In this document: positions 1 to 8,739 of the stretch, piece after piece | How the letters are laid out: each line of letters starts with the position of its first letter | How positions within the stretch are numbered: position 1 is the stretch's first letter | Assembly (NCBI RefSeq): GCF_022760855.1 | Contig: NZ_JAKTNR010000001.1 | Coordinates: forward strand, 124,001 to 188,000 | DNA from: Thermus albus | GTDB lineage: Bacteria; Deinococcota; Deinococci; Deinococcales; Thermaceae | Direction: 5' to 3' | Length of the DNA stretch: 64,000 nucleotides | Notes under the pieces: generated by a model | Databases searched by the model: none | What the model was told of the DNA's origin: nothing | What the model saw: the letters and a program-made list of their open reading frames with translations, nothing else | Program-made: the position numbers and the translations under genes

Positions 1-1196
1 CGGCAAGCCGTCTGGGGGAGGCGGAGAAGGCCCTCAGGCTTCTCCTCACCGAGGACGAGGAGGAGGCCAGGGGCTTGGTGGAGGAGCTCCATCGGCTGAA
101 CGCCCGCCGCCAGGCCTTAGAGGAGGAGATGCTCAAAAGGCTCCTCCCCCAGGCGGACCCCGAGGCCAAGGCCGTCGTCCTCCACGACCCCGAGGGGCAC
201 CCGGGGGTGATGGGCATCGTGGCGAGCCGTATCCTCGAGGCCACCTTGCGCCCCGTCTTCATCGTGGCCAAGGGGAAGGGCACGGTGCGGAGCCTTCCGC
301 CCATCAGCGCCGTGGAGGCCCTAAGGAGTGCCGAGGACCTCCTTTTGCGCTTTGGCGGCCACCGGGAAGCCGCCGGGTTTGCCTTGGACGAGGCCCGCTT
401 CCCTGCCTTTAGGAAACGGGTTGAGGCCTTTGCCGCCTCCTTTTCCGACCCCGTGCGGGAAGTGCCTCTTGTAGGGCTTTTACCCCCTTTGGCGTCACTT
501 CCGGACCTTTACCAAGCCTTGTTGGCCTTAGAGCCCTTTGGGGAAGGGAATCCCGAGCCCCTCTTCCTCCTCCAAGGCTCCCCGGAGGAGGCCCGCTCCA
601 TGGGGGAGGGGAAGCACCTCGCCTTCCGCCTGCAGGGGGTTAGGGTGGTGGCCTGGCGCATGGGGGAGCGGGTGGATTCCTTGCCCCCTGAACTTGAGGC
701 GGCGGTGTTGCTTATGGAAAACCGCTGGAACGGCACCCTGTCCTATGAGGCCCAAGCCCTGGACTTCCGGGAGCCGGGGGATCTGGAAGGCGGGATACCC
801 CCCTTTGCCTATCCCATCCTTTTGCCGGAGGCCTTGGCCAGGGCCAAGGCGGGGGAAGGGGTTTATGTGCCCGAGGATAACCTCGAGGGGCTGGAGTACG
901 CAAAAAAGGCGGGGTTCCGTTTGCTGCCCCCCAAGGAGGCCTCCCTTTGGCTGGGCCTGCCGCCTTTTCCCGTGGAGATGTCCCCCGTTTACGTGGCCTT
1001 AGGAACGGCCACCCAGAGGCGACTCGCCGCTTGGCCTATCCTGGACACCCCAGAGGACCAGCTTAGGGCCTTGGTGGGGCAGAGGCTTCTCTTCGCCTAC
1101 CAGAGGAAGCACGCCCCTCTTTTCAGCGAGGCCCTTTTGGCCTACTGGGCGGTGGGGCAGACGCTTTTGCCTGAAGAGGGGGTGAAGGGTGTATAA
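1..1196 (+). CDS. recJ: Single-stranded-DNA exonuclease RecJ, C-terminal part (5' end outside window)
   Basis: RecJ degrades single-stranded DNA 5' to 3' in recombination and repair. The frame is open from the window edge (first full codon at 3) with no stop, so this is the end of a longer gene. Visible are the DHHA1-type region (GHPGVMGIVASRI, then GGHREAAGF, the GGHxxAAG motif of the family) followed by an OB-fold-like part and a roughly 170-residue C-terminal extension. The N-terminal DHH motifs with the metal ligands lie upstream of the window. The next gene begins inside its last codons, indicating co-transcription. Confidence 0.93.
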   Translation, partial: ASRLGEAEKALRLLLTEDEEEARGLVEELHRLNARRQALEEEMLKRLLPQADPEAKAVVLHDPEGHPGVMGIVASRILEATLRPVFIVAKGKGTVRSLPPISAVEALRSAEDLLLRFGGHREAAGFALDEARFPAFRKRVEAFAASFSDPVREVPLVGLLPPLASLPDLYQALLALEPFGEGNPEPLFLLQGSPEEARSMGEGKHLAFRLQGVRVVAWRMGERVDSLPPELEAAVLLMENRWNGTLSYEAQALDFREPGDLEGGIPPFAYPILLPEALARAKAGEGVYVPEDNLEGLEYAKKAGFRLLPPKEASLWLGLPPFPVEMSPVYVALGTATQRRLAAWPILDTPEDQLRALVGQRLLFAYQRKHAPLFSEALLAYWAVGQTLLPEEGVKGV

Positions 1197-1752
1197 ACAA
1201 CCTCGGGAAGTACATGAGGCCAGGATCTACACCCAGGCCTACCGGGTCTACGGCCTCATCTACCTGGTACCGGGGGCCGGTACCGCGGATCTCCTAAACC
1301 AGGAGAGGTCCTATCTGCCGGTTACAGGAGCGCTCCTTTACGCCCCAGGCTATGCCCACCCCCCGGAGGCCAAGGACCTTAAGGCCAGCACGGGTTTTCT
1401 CGCCCTGCGGAAGGAGCGGATCCTGTGGGTGGTGGGTGGCAAACCCAGCGAACCCCGCACCAGCCCCAGCCTATTGGAAAGGCGGAAGCTTGCCTTCCTC
1501 TACGGGGACTACCTCCTTGCGGGCGATCTTCTGCTTCCCCGGGGGGTGCGGCTTTCCGACCACCTTTCCCAGGCTAAGCCTTTTCAGAGCCTTCTGGAGG
1601 CTAAACTCTACGCCCTCGTCCCCGGAAAACCCATTGTGGGCCTCGAGCCCACGGAGAGCTTTTCCTTCATCACCGTAAACCTACGCCTAGCCGAGGCGGT
1701 GGCCGAGGCCCCCGGGGAAGCCCAGGACCCCCGGCTCACCCTATTTGGCTGA
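1189..1752 (+). CDS. Conserved hypothetical protein
   Basis: This 187-residue protein starts with GTG inside the last codons of recJ (8 nt overlap), suggesting translational coupling. I see no known motif, no signal peptide and no membrane segment. The sequence is mixed hydrophobic/charged with a tyrosine-rich N-terminus. Its last 17 nt overlap the 3' end of valS on the other strand. Codon use looks like that of its neighbours, which argues for a real gene. Function unknown; the coupling to recJ is the only hint. Confidence 0.7.
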   Translation: MYKQPREVHEARIYTQAYRVYGLIYLVPGAGTADLLNQERSYLPVTGALLYAPGYAHPPEAKDLKASTGFLALRKERILWVVGGKPSEPRTSPSLLERRKLAFLYGDYLLAGDLLLPRGVRLSDHLSQAKPFQSLLEAKLYALVPGKPIVGLEPTESFSFITVNLRLAEAVAEAPGEAQDPRLTLFG

Positions 1753-4324
1753 GGGCTTCCCGGATCCGCTCCATCTGGGCCAGGTTTTCCCTAAGCCTTT
1801 CCTCCTCCGCCTCCACCACCTCCTTGGGGGCTTTTTCCCGGAAGCCAGGGGCGGAAAGCTTCCTCTGGCTCCTTTGCACCAGGTCCGTAAGCTCCTTAAG
1901 CCGCTTTTCCTGACGGCGCTTCCACTCCTCCACATCCAAGAGGCCTTCTAGGGGCATGCGCACCGTCACCTTGGGCATGGCCTTCACCAGGGCTTTCCCA
2001 GGACGGTTTTCCAGGAGCTCAGCCCGGGATAGAAAGCGGAACACCTCTAGGTTATCCCAAAGGGGTGCGGCCTCTCCTTCCACGAACACCCGCACCTCCT
2101 GGGCCAAGGGAAGCCCGGCTTCGGCCTTTAGGGCTCGTACGGCGGTCACTGCCTGTTTCAGGACTTCAAATCGGGCTTCGGCTTCCTGGTCCGTGGCCGT
2201 GGCCTGGGGCCAGGCCTCCAGGGCAAGCTCTTCCTTTCCGGTGAGGGCCTGGTAAAGCTCGCTGGTGAGGAAGGGCATGATGGGGTGGAGGAGCTTGAGA
2301 AGGGTGGCGAGGGCGTCCTGCAGGGTCATGAGGGTGTGGGCATTCCCTGCCCTGAGGGCTGGCTTGCTGGCCTCCAGGTACCAATCGCAGAACTCGCTCC
2401 AGACCAGCTCGTACACCTCCCGGGCCGCCTGGGCCAGGTCCAGGCTTTCGTAGAGGGCGGTGATCTCCCGCACACCCCGGCCTAGGCGGCTTTGCATCCA
2501 ACGGTCCGCCAGGGTAGGGGTGTCGGTTTGCCCTTGGAAAGATTCCCGGCTTAGGAGGACGAAACGGGCGGCGTTGTAGAGCTTGTTAGCGAAGTTCCTG
2601 GCCATCTCCAGCCACCGGAGGTCCAGCCGGATGTCCTGGCCCCCCGTGGCCAAGTAGGTGAGGGCGAAGCGCAGGGCATCGGCCCCATAGCGCTCCACCA
2701 TCTCCAAGGGGTCTATCACGTTCCCCTTGGACTTGGACATCTTCTGGCCCTTTTCATCCAGCACTAGGCCGTGGAGGAGCACGGTCTTAAAGGGCCGTTC
2801 CCCCCGGAAGTGGTAACCGGATACCTCCATCCGGCTCACCCAGAGGAAAAGAATGTCGTAGCCCGTCACCAGGACATCGCCCGGATAGAAGGCCTTGAGG
2901 TCTTCCGTCTCCTCCGGCCAGCCCAGGGTGGAAAGGGGCCAGAGGGCCGAGGAAAACCAAGTGTCAAACACGTCCTCGTCCCGCTTGAGGTTAGGGCTTC
3001 CGCAGGTTTCGCAGGTGCTGGGGTCTTCCAGGTAGCGCTCAGGGCGGGGGACGTTAACGGCACCGCAATCCTGGCAGTACCAGGCAGGGATCTGGTGCCC
3101 CCACCAAAGCTGGCGGGAGATGTTCCAGTCGCGCACGTTTCTCAGCCAGTCCAGGTTGACCTTTTTCCAGCGTTCGGGTACGAAGGCGATCTCATCCCTC
3201 TCCAGACCCCTTATCACCTTCTCCGCCAGGGGTTTCATGGAAAGCCACCATTGGGGGAAGATGGCGTACTCCAAAGGGGTGCCGCACCGGGAGCAGGTGG
3301 CCATCTGGATGGTGTACTCCTCCTCCTTGAGGAGGTGGCCTGCCTCCCGGAAAAGTTCCACCGCCTTTTTCCGGGCCTCAAACCGGTCCAGGCCCAGGAG
3401 GGCCTCCGGCACCCTTTCCCCTTCCATCCGGCCTTCCAGGTTGATGACGGAAACCGCCTTCAGTCCGTGCCGTTCGCCGATCTCGTAGTCCAAGGGGTCG
3501 TGGGCGGGGGTGACCTTAAGGGCCCCGGTGCCGAACTCCCGCTCCACGGCGCTGTCGGCCAAAATGGGTATCCAGATGTCCGTGAGGGGGATGCGGGCCC
3601 TTTTGCCGATGAGGTGCCGGTAGCGCTCGTCCTCGGGGTGGACGGCGATGGCCTGGTCGGCGAAGACCGTCTCCGGCCTCACGGTGGCGATGGCGATGCT
3701 TCCCCCTCCTTCCACCGGGTAGGCCAGGGTGTACAGCTTGCCCGGGGTGGGCTCGGTTTCCACCTCCAGGTCCGAAAGGGTGGTCTCGCACCGGGGGCAC
3801 CAGTTCACCAGGCGGGGGGCGCGGTAGGCCAGCCCCTCGTGGTAGTAGCGGCTAAAGGCGTAGCGCACCGCCTTGGAGCGGGCCTCGTCCATGGTGAAGG
3901 CCTCCCGGCTCCAGTCGGCGCTGGCCCCCAGGCGCTTGAGTTGCTTCAGGATGGTTCCCCCGGACTCCTCCTTCCATTCCCAGACCCGTTTCAAGAAGGC
4001 CTCCCGGCCCAGGTGGTGCCGGGTCTTCCCCTCCTTAAGCAGAAGCCTTTCCACCACCACCTGGGTGGCGATGCCCGCATGGTCGGTGCCGGGTAGCCAG
4101 ACGGCCTCGTAGCCCTGCATGCGCTTATAGCGGATGAGGGCATCCTGCAGGGAGTTGTCCAAGGCATGGCCCATGTGCAGGCTACCCGTAACGTTGGGAG
4201 GAGGCATGAAGATGACAAAGGGCGTTTTGCCGCTTTTGGGGTTGGCCACAAAGGGGTTGTTCGCCCACTTCTCCGCCCACTTGGGTTCCACGGTTTTGGG
4301 GTCGTAGGCCTTGGGTAGGTCCAT
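1736..4324 (-). CDS. valS: Valyl-tRNA synthetase
   Basis: This class I synthetase charges tRNA-Val. The 862 residues match the length I recall for Thermus ValRS. Visible are the HIGH-type motif (GSLHMGH, about residues 45-51), an editing (CP1) domain, Cys pairs that look zinc-binding (CPRC; later CQDC and CETC), the KMSKS motif (KMSKSKGN), the anticodon-binding domain and a C-terminal coiled-coil arm rich in K/R/E. I chose the ATG at 4324 because the protein there begins MDLPKAYDP as in Thermus ValRS. The open frame continues 31 codons upstream to 4417, but that stretch is low-complexity Ala/Gly/Pro and unlike the family. The 3' end overlaps the convergent gene at 1189. Confidence 0.96.
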   Translation of the reverse strand: MDLPKAYDPKTVEPKWAEKWANNPFVANPKSGKTPFVIFMPPPNVTGSLHMGHALDNSLQDALIRYKRMQGYEAVWLPGTDHAGIATQVVVERLLLKEGKTRHHLGREAFLKRVWEWKEESGGTILKQLKRLGASADWSREAFTMDEARSKAVRYAFSRYYHEGLAYRAPRLVNWCPRCETTLSDLEVETEPTPGKLYTLAYPVEGGGSIAIATVRPETVFADQAIAVHPEDERYRHLIGKRARIPLTDIWIPILADSAVEREFGTGALKVTPAHDPLDYEIGERHGLKAVSVINLEGRMEGERVPEALLGLDRFEARKKAVELFREAGHLLKEEEYTIQMATCSRCGTPLEYAIFPQWWLSMKPLAEKVIRGLERDEIAFVPERWKKVNLDWLRNVRDWNISRQLWWGHQIPAWYCQDCGAVNVPRPERYLEDPSTCETCGSPNLKRDEDVFDTWFSSALWPLSTLGWPEETEDLKAFYPGDVLVTGYDILFLWVSRMEVSGYHFRGERPFKTVLLHGLVLDEKGQKMSKSKGNVIDPLEMVERYGADALRFALTYLATGGQDIRLDLRWLEMARNFANKLYNAARFVLLSRESFQGQTDTPTLADRWMQSRLGRGVREITALYESLDLAQAAREVYELVWSEFCDWYLEASKPALRAGNAHTLMTLQDALATLLKLLHPIMPFLTSELYQALTGKEELALEAWPQATATDQEAEARFEVLKQAVTAVRALKAEAGLPLAQEVRVFVEGEAAPLWDNLEVFRFLSRAELLENRPGKALVKAMPKVTVRMPLEGLLDVEEWKRRQEKRLKELTDLVQRSQRKLSAPGFREKAPKEVVEAEEERLRENLAQMERIREALSQIG

Positions 4325-4541
4325 GCTGTCGGATAGTTTACCCAAGCCGGGAAGGGTTTGGGGTGCGGGGATGGGGCCCATGGCAAAGGCCGCCCAGGCG
4401 CCCATGCCCTTTGCCACCTATTTGCGGGTTCCCCTCACGCTATGGCCGGGGCCAGGAAGGTCCCTAACCTCCTCCAGAACCTGGCCTGTAAGGAAGGGTG
4501 ATCCTACCTTGCCCGGAAGCCACCCTGGACCTAATGGCCCC

Positions 4542-5147
4542 CTACGAGGGGGTGGAGCCCGAAAGGGCGTAGAGGTAGTAATGGCCCTCTCCCAGGTCAA
4601 AGAAGGCCTCCTCATAGGCTAGGCCTTCAATGGCGGTGTCTGGGGGGATGGTCAGAGGGGTTTCCCCCACCCATAGGCCCTCAGGGGTAAGGCGGAGGAT
4701 GCCTTGGGCCAACTCCTGAGCCTCCGCCTCGGGGTCGTTGAGGGGCGTGTAGAGGAGGCGCACGGGAAGGCCTTCCAGGCTATGGAGCACGTTGCTCCTG
4801 TCTCGGAAGGGTGCCCGGTGAAGGAGGCGTTCCTCCACGGGGGCGATCTCGCCCAAAAGGGCGTAGCGGTCCAGGGGCAAAAGGGCCTTGCCGCTTTCCA
4901 GGAGGACCAGGAAGCGGGTACGGTCCTCCTCCGAGAGGAGGACCGGGGCTTTATGCGGGCCCACCTTGGGGTCCTGGTCCAGCCTCTCCTTTTGCAGGAG
5001 GGCTTTGGCGGCTTCCAGAGCCTCCTCGCGGGTTTTGTAGAGGCTATAGGGGTTTACCTTGAAAAGGAGGTCATAACCCCGGGGCCCCTGGACCAGCCAG
5101 GCCAGGTGGAGTTCATAAAAGGGTTGTTTTTGCCATTCAGGGTACAT
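4542..5147 (-). CDS. Conserved hypothetical protein
   Basis: A 201-residue soluble protein beginning MYPEWQKQPFYEL. I recognise no family motif, signal peptide or membrane segment. The middle is rich in Leu, Glu and Arg as in normal Thermus proteins, and codon use matches neighbours. It lies upstream of valS on the same strand with a gap of about 217 nt and is divergent from mrp with a short intergenic region. Function unknown. Confidence 0.7.
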   Translation of the reverse strand: MYPEWQKQPFYELHLAWLVQGPRGYDLLFKVNPYSLYKTREEALEAAKALLQKERLDQDPKVGPHKAPVLLSEEDRTRFLVLLESGKALLPLDRYALLGEIAPVEERLLHRAPFRDRSNVLHSLEGLPVRLLYTPLNDPEAEAQELAQGILRLTPEGLWVGETPLTIPPDTAIEGLAYEEAFFDLGEGHYYLYALSGSTPS

Positions 5148-5240
5148 GCCGCCTCATTTTAGGCCAAGGGGGTCCTTTGGGTTAGAATCGTGAGTCCACC
5201 CCTTGCCCAAAAGCCTCCCCGGGTATACCCTGAGCCCGGT

Positions 5241-6293
5241 ATGGCGCTTACGGAAGAAAGGGTCCTCGAGGCCCTGCGCACGGTGATGGACCCCGAGCTG
5301 GGGAAGGACCTGGTCTCCTTGGGCATGGTGGGAGAAATACGGCTGGAGGGAAGCCGGGTGGACCTCCTTATCCGCCTCACCACCCCCGCCTGTCCCCTAA
5401 AGGGCCAGATTGAGGCGGATATAAGGCAAGCCCTCCATCCCTTGGGAGTGGAGGAGGTGCGGGTGCGCTTTGGCGGAGGGGTGAAGGCCCCCGAGCAGTA
5501 CCCCATCCCCGGGGTGAAGCACGTGGTGGCGGTGGGCTCGGGCAAGGGCGGGGTAGGCAAGAGCACCGTGGCCGCTAACCTGGCCCTGGCCCTTCTCCAG
5601 GAGGGGGCCAGGGTGGGGCTTTTGGATGCCGACCTCTACGGGCCCAGCCAGGCCAAGATGTTCGGCCTGGAGGGGGAGAGGCTTAAGGTGGACCAAAACC
5701 GCAAGATTCTGCCCCTCGAGGCCTTTGGCCTCAAGGTCCTCTCCATCGCCAACATCGTTCCTCCGGGCCAGGCCATGATCTGGCGGGGGCCCATCCTCCA
5801 CGGCACCATCAAGCAGTTCTTGGAGGATGTGAACTGGGGGGAGCTGGACTACTTGGTGGTGGACCTTCCCCCTGGGACGGGGGATGTTCAGCTTTCCCTT
5901 ACCCAGCTCACCCAGGTTTCGGGCGGGGTCATCGTCACCACTCCCCAGGAGGTGGCCCTGATTGATGCCGAAAGGGCTGCCGACATGTTCAAGAAGGTGC
6001 AGGTGCCCGTGCTGGGGGTGGTGGAGAACATGAGCCACTTCCTCTGCCCCCATTGCGGTAAGCCCACCCCCATCTTTGGGGAAGGGGGAGGCAGGCGGCT
6101 TGCGGAGAAGCTCAAGACCCGCTTCCTGGGGGAGATTCCCCTCACTCTGCCCTTGCGGGAAAGCGGGGATCGGGGAAGGCCCATCCTGGTGGAGGATCCG
6201 GAGGGCCTCGAGGCGGAGGCCTTCCGGAGGGCGGCCCGGGAGCTGGCTGCTGCCTTGAGCGTGCAGGCCTTTATCGCCCTGCCCATGGCCTAA
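5241..6293 (+). CDS. mrp: Mrp/NBP35-type P-loop ATPase, Fe-S cluster carrier
   Basis: Mrp proteins bind and hand on [4Fe-4S] clusters in an ATP-dependent way in the cytosol. Residues 1-90 form a DUF59/MIP18-like domain. Then comes the deviant Walker A loop GSGKGGVGKST (about residue 100), and near the C-terminus the CPHC pair that bridges a cluster in the dimer. The ATG at 5241 gives 350 residues beginning MALTEERVLEALR, the normal start of the family. A GTG 17 codons upstream is less likely. A TAGAAT box at 5183-5188 may be the -10. The next gene follows after one base and encodes a Cys-rich regulator, which fits a Fe-S homeostasis pair. Confidence 0.93.
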   Translation: MALTEERVLEALRTVMDPELGKDLVSLGMVGEIRLEGSRVDLLIRLTTPACPLKGQIEADIRQALHPLGVEEVRVRFGGGVKAPEQYPIPGVKHVVAVGSGKGGVGKSTVAANLALALLQEGARVGLLDADLYGPSQAKMFGLEGERLKVDQNRKILPLEAFGLKVLSIANIVPPGQAMIWRGPILHGTIKQFLEDVNWGELDYLVVDLPPGTGDVQLSLTQLTQVSGGVIVTTPQEVALIDAERAADMFKKVQVPVLGVVENMSHFLCPHCGKPTPIFGEGGGRRLAEKLKTRFLGEIPLTLPLRESGDRGRPILVEDPEGLEAEAFRRAARELAAALSVQAFIALPMA

Positions 6294-6294
6294 G

Positions 6295-6891
6295 ATGGCC
6301 TTAGTCCTGGAGAGCACCAAGGAGCGGGTTCTAGACCTCTTGAGGCTCAGGCCCCACACGGCCAAGGAGGTGGCGGAGGCTTTGGGGGTGAGCCGGGTGG
6401 CGGCCTTAAAGCACCTCCGGGACCTCGAGGCCCGGGGCCTGGTGCGCTCGGAGGTGAGGAAGTGCCTGGGCCGAGGCCGGCCCTACCGCCTTTACGTGGC
6501 CCAAGACAGGGAGGCCCCCTACGCCGCCCTGTGCGGGGATGTGCTTAAAGGGGTGGAAAGGGTTCTGGGCCGGGAGGGGGTGGTGCGCCTTCTCTTGGAA
6601 AGGAACCGGAGGCTGTTTGCCCCCCTGAATCTGGAGGCCCTGTCCTTACGGGATCGGCTTACCCGCCTGGCCCAGTTCCTTCGGGAGCAGGGCTACGAGG
6701 CGGAGGTGGTGGAGGACGAGGGGAAGCTGTACCTCTGCCAGAAGCGTTGCCCCAAGCTGGCCCTTTCCCGGGAGCACGAGGCCCTTTGCCAAAGTGAGCT
6801 TCTCGCCTACCAGGAGTTATTGGGCCTGCCTCTTCAGCGGGAGGAGAGGCTGGCGGAGGGGGGGAACTGTTGCCGTTACCGGGTAGAATAG
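6295..6891 (+). CDS. SufR-like winged-helix regulator with C-terminal cysteine cluster
   Basis: Residues 8-70 are an ArsR/MarR-like winged helix (AKEVAEALGVSRVAALKHL as recognition region). The C-terminal half carries the pattern CPKLA...HEALCQSEL...GNCCRYRV (Cys near 152, 165 and 193, plus Cys 148 and 192). This is the arrangement used by SufR-type repressors to bind a Fe-S cluster. The ATG lies one base after the mrp stop, and prmA follows after 4 nt, so the three genes are probably co-transcribed. Inference: it senses Fe-S status and controls Fe-S biogenesis genes, possibly including mrp. I see no clear operator near mrp. Confidence 0.82.
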   Translation: MALVLESTKERVLDLLRLRPHTAKEVAEALGVSRVAALKHLRDLEARGLVRSEVRKCLGRGRPYRLYVAQDREAPYAALCGDVLKGVERVLGREGVVRLLLERNRRLFAPLNLEALSLRDRLTRLAQFLREQGYEAEVVEDEGKLYLCQKRCPKLALSREHEALCQSELLAYQELLGLPLQREERLAEGGNCCRYRVE

Positions 6892-6895
6892 CGGG

Positions 6896-7660
6896 GTGTG
6901 GGTTTACCGCCTCAAGGGCACGGCGGCAGAGCTGGACCCCCTGGTCCCGGAACTCTTCGATCGGGGGGCCCGGGGCCTCGAGGAGCGGGAGGGGGAGGTA
7001 TGGGCCTATTTCCCCGCTCCCGTGGACCTTCCCTTTGGGGGGGTGTGGGAGGAGCTCCCCGACGAGGATTGGCTTGCTGCCTGGCGCAGGGACCTTAGGC
7101 CGGTAAGGGCGGGGCCCTTTTGGGTCTTGGCCCCCTGGCATTCCCCCGAAGGCCAAGGCATCCCCTTGGTGATAGAGCCGGGAATGGCCTTCGGCACCGG
7201 GCACCACGAGACCACCCGTCTGGCCCTTTCCGCCTTGGCCCGCCATTTGCGCCCTGGGGAGAAGGTGCTGGATTTGGGCACGGGCTCGGGCATCCTGGCC
7301 ATCGCCGCCGCGAAGCTGGGTGGGGAAGCCTTGGGGGTGGACATTGACGAAGCCGTCCTCCCCCAGGCGGAGGAAAACGCCAGGAGGAACGGGGTTAGGG
7401 TGCGCTTCCTCCGGGGAAGCCTGGGGGAAGCCCTACCCTATGGCCCCTTTGACCTTTTGGTGGCCAACCTGTTTGCGGAGCTTCACCAGGAGCTGGCCCC
7501 CCGGTACCGCCAGGCCCTGGCCCCTGGGGGAAGGCTTCTCCTCACGGGGATCCTGGCGGAAAAGGCCTCCTGGGTGAAGGAGGCCATGGCGAAGGCGGGA
7601 CCCACCTTTCTGGAAGAGGAGAGGGAGGGGGAGTGGGTCCTCTTGGCCTACAGGGGGTAA
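6896..7660 (+). CDS. prmA: Ribosomal protein L11 methyltransferase
   Basis: PrmA trimethylates lysines and the N-terminus of ribosomal protein L11 using S-adenosylmethionine. The 254 residues contain a short N-terminal substrate domain (about 1-70), the linker, and a class I methyltransferase domain with motif I VLDLGTGSGILAIAAAK near residue 125 and the NLF motif that replaces NPPY-type signatures in this family. GTG start at 6896. It sits 4 nt after the SufR-like gene and 3 nt before rsmE, so two translation-machinery methyltransferases are paired. Confidence 0.95.
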   Translation: MWVYRLKGTAAELDPLVPELFDRGARGLEEREGEVWAYFPAPVDLPFGGVWEELPDEDWLAAWRRDLRPVRAGPFWVLAPWHSPEGQGIPLVIEPGMAFGTGHHETTRLALSALARHLRPGEKVLDLGTGSGILAIAAAKLGGEALGVDIDEAVLPQAEENARRNGVRVRFLRGSLGEALPYGPFDLLVANLFAELHQELAPRYRQALAPGGRLLLTGILAEKASWVKEAMAKAGPTFLEEEREGEWVLLAYRG

Positions 7661-7663
7661 GGC

Positions 7664-8350
7664 ATGCGCCCGCACCGCGCCTATAGCCCAGGCCTTACCG
7701 GGGTGCTCTCCTTGAGGGAAAGCCGGCACCTCCTCGAGGTCCTAAGGGCCCAGGTGGGGGACCGGTTCACCGTCTTTGATGCCGAACGGGAGGCCTTGGC
7801 GGAGGTGGTGGAGCTGGGCCCCCCGGTGCGCTACCGCATCCTGGAGGAGCGCCGCCCCGAAAGGGAGGTGGGGGTGGAGGTGGCCCTTTACCCCGCCCTC
7901 CTCAAGGGCGATAAGCTTTCCGAGGTGGTGCGCGCGGCCACGGAGCTAGGGGCCACCCGCATCCAGCCTCTTATCACCCGGCATAGCGTGCCCAAGGAGA
8001 TGGGGGAGGGAAAGCTAAGGAGGCTTCAGGCCATCGCCGTGGAGGCGGCCAAACAGTCAGGAAGGCTTAGGGTGCCCGAGGTGCTGCCGCCCATTCCCCT
8101 AGGTTCCGTCCCTCCGGTGGAACAGGGTATGGTGGCCCATCTGGGAGCAAGAAGCCTGGTGCGGGAGGTGTTGGGCCTTGGAAAACCCCTGGCCTTGGCC
8201 GTGGGGCCGGAAGGGGGGTTTGCCGAGGAGGAGGTGGAGTTTCTTCAGGAAAGGGGCTTTACTCCGGTTTCCCTGGGCCGCAGGATTCTGCGGGCGGAAA
8301 CCGCGGCCATCGCCCTCCTCGCCCTTTGCACGGCGGGGGAGGGGAGATGA
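7664..8350 (+). CDS. rsmE: 16S rRNA (uracil1498-N3)-methyltransferase
   Basis: RsmE methylates U1498 of 16S rRNA. The 228 residues show the N-terminal PUA-like barrel and the C-terminal SPOUT knot with LALAVGPEGGFAEEEV and the closing LGRRILRAETAAIALLAL, diagnostic of the family. The start MRPHRAYSPGL follows prmA by 3 nt. The stop overlaps the start of the next gene as ATGA at 8347-8350. Confidence 0.95.
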   Translation: MRPHRAYSPGLTGVLSLRESRHLLEVLRAQVGDRFTVFDAEREALAEVVELGPPVRYRILEERRPEREVGVEVALYPALLKGDKLSEVVRAATELGATRIQPLITRHSVPKEMGEGKLRRLQAIAVEAAKQSGRLRVPEVLPPIPLGSVPPVEQGMVAHLGARSLVREVLGLGKPLALAVGPEGGFAEEEVEFLQERGFTPVSLGRRILRAETAAIALLALCTAGEGR

Positions 8351-8739
8351 GGCTAGGGTGGCTCTTGGGGGTTCTTCTCCTCCTGGCGGGGTGCCGCTAC
8401 ACCTTCTTGCCTCTGGACCCGGGTAAACCCTTGCCGCCGGAAAGGCCTTTTGTGGTGGCCCGCCTGGAGCAAGGCGCGGGCGAGGCCCACCTGCTGCTCC
8501 GCGTGGAACGCCTTCCCCGGGCGGGGTACCTTCACCTTAAATGGTTCCGGGAGGAGACCTTGGTTCAGGAGAGGGCCTTGTTCCTGGAGAAGGAGGGTCT
8601 TTATCGGTTGAGCTTTCCCCTGGGGGAGGGGTACCACCGCCTGGTGGGGCTTTGGGAAGGCGGGGTGCTCTTCCAGCTGGACCTGGGAACCCCCAGCCTA
8701 CCGGACCCCGATCAGGAGGAGGAAAAGGGGAATCGTTAG
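8347..8739 (+). CDS. Putative lipoprotein, function unknown
   Basis: The 130-residue product begins with a short signal peptide ending in the lipobox LLAGC (Cys near residue 16), so it should be anchored to a membrane as a lipoprotein. The rest looks like a small beta-rich domain without a known motif. I prefer the ATG at 8347, which overlaps the rsmE stop, over an in-frame start at 8326, because only the later start puts the signal peptide at the N-terminus. Its last 42 nt overlap the convergent transporter gene. Confidence 0.75.
   Translation: MRLGWLLGVLLLLAGCRYTFLPLDPGKPLPPERPFVVARLEQGAGEAHLLLRVERLPRAGYLHLKWFREETLVQERALFLEKEGLYRLSFPLGEGYHRLVGLWEGGVLFQLDLGTPSLPDPDQEEEKGNR

Noticed and set aside
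4418-4541. T-box-like sequence (AGGGTGGCTTCC on the minus strand) upstream of valS
   Set aside because: It lies at the wrong end of the leader relative to a T-box, no terminator/antiterminator pair or specifier stem is visible, and the match is short in GC-rich DNA.
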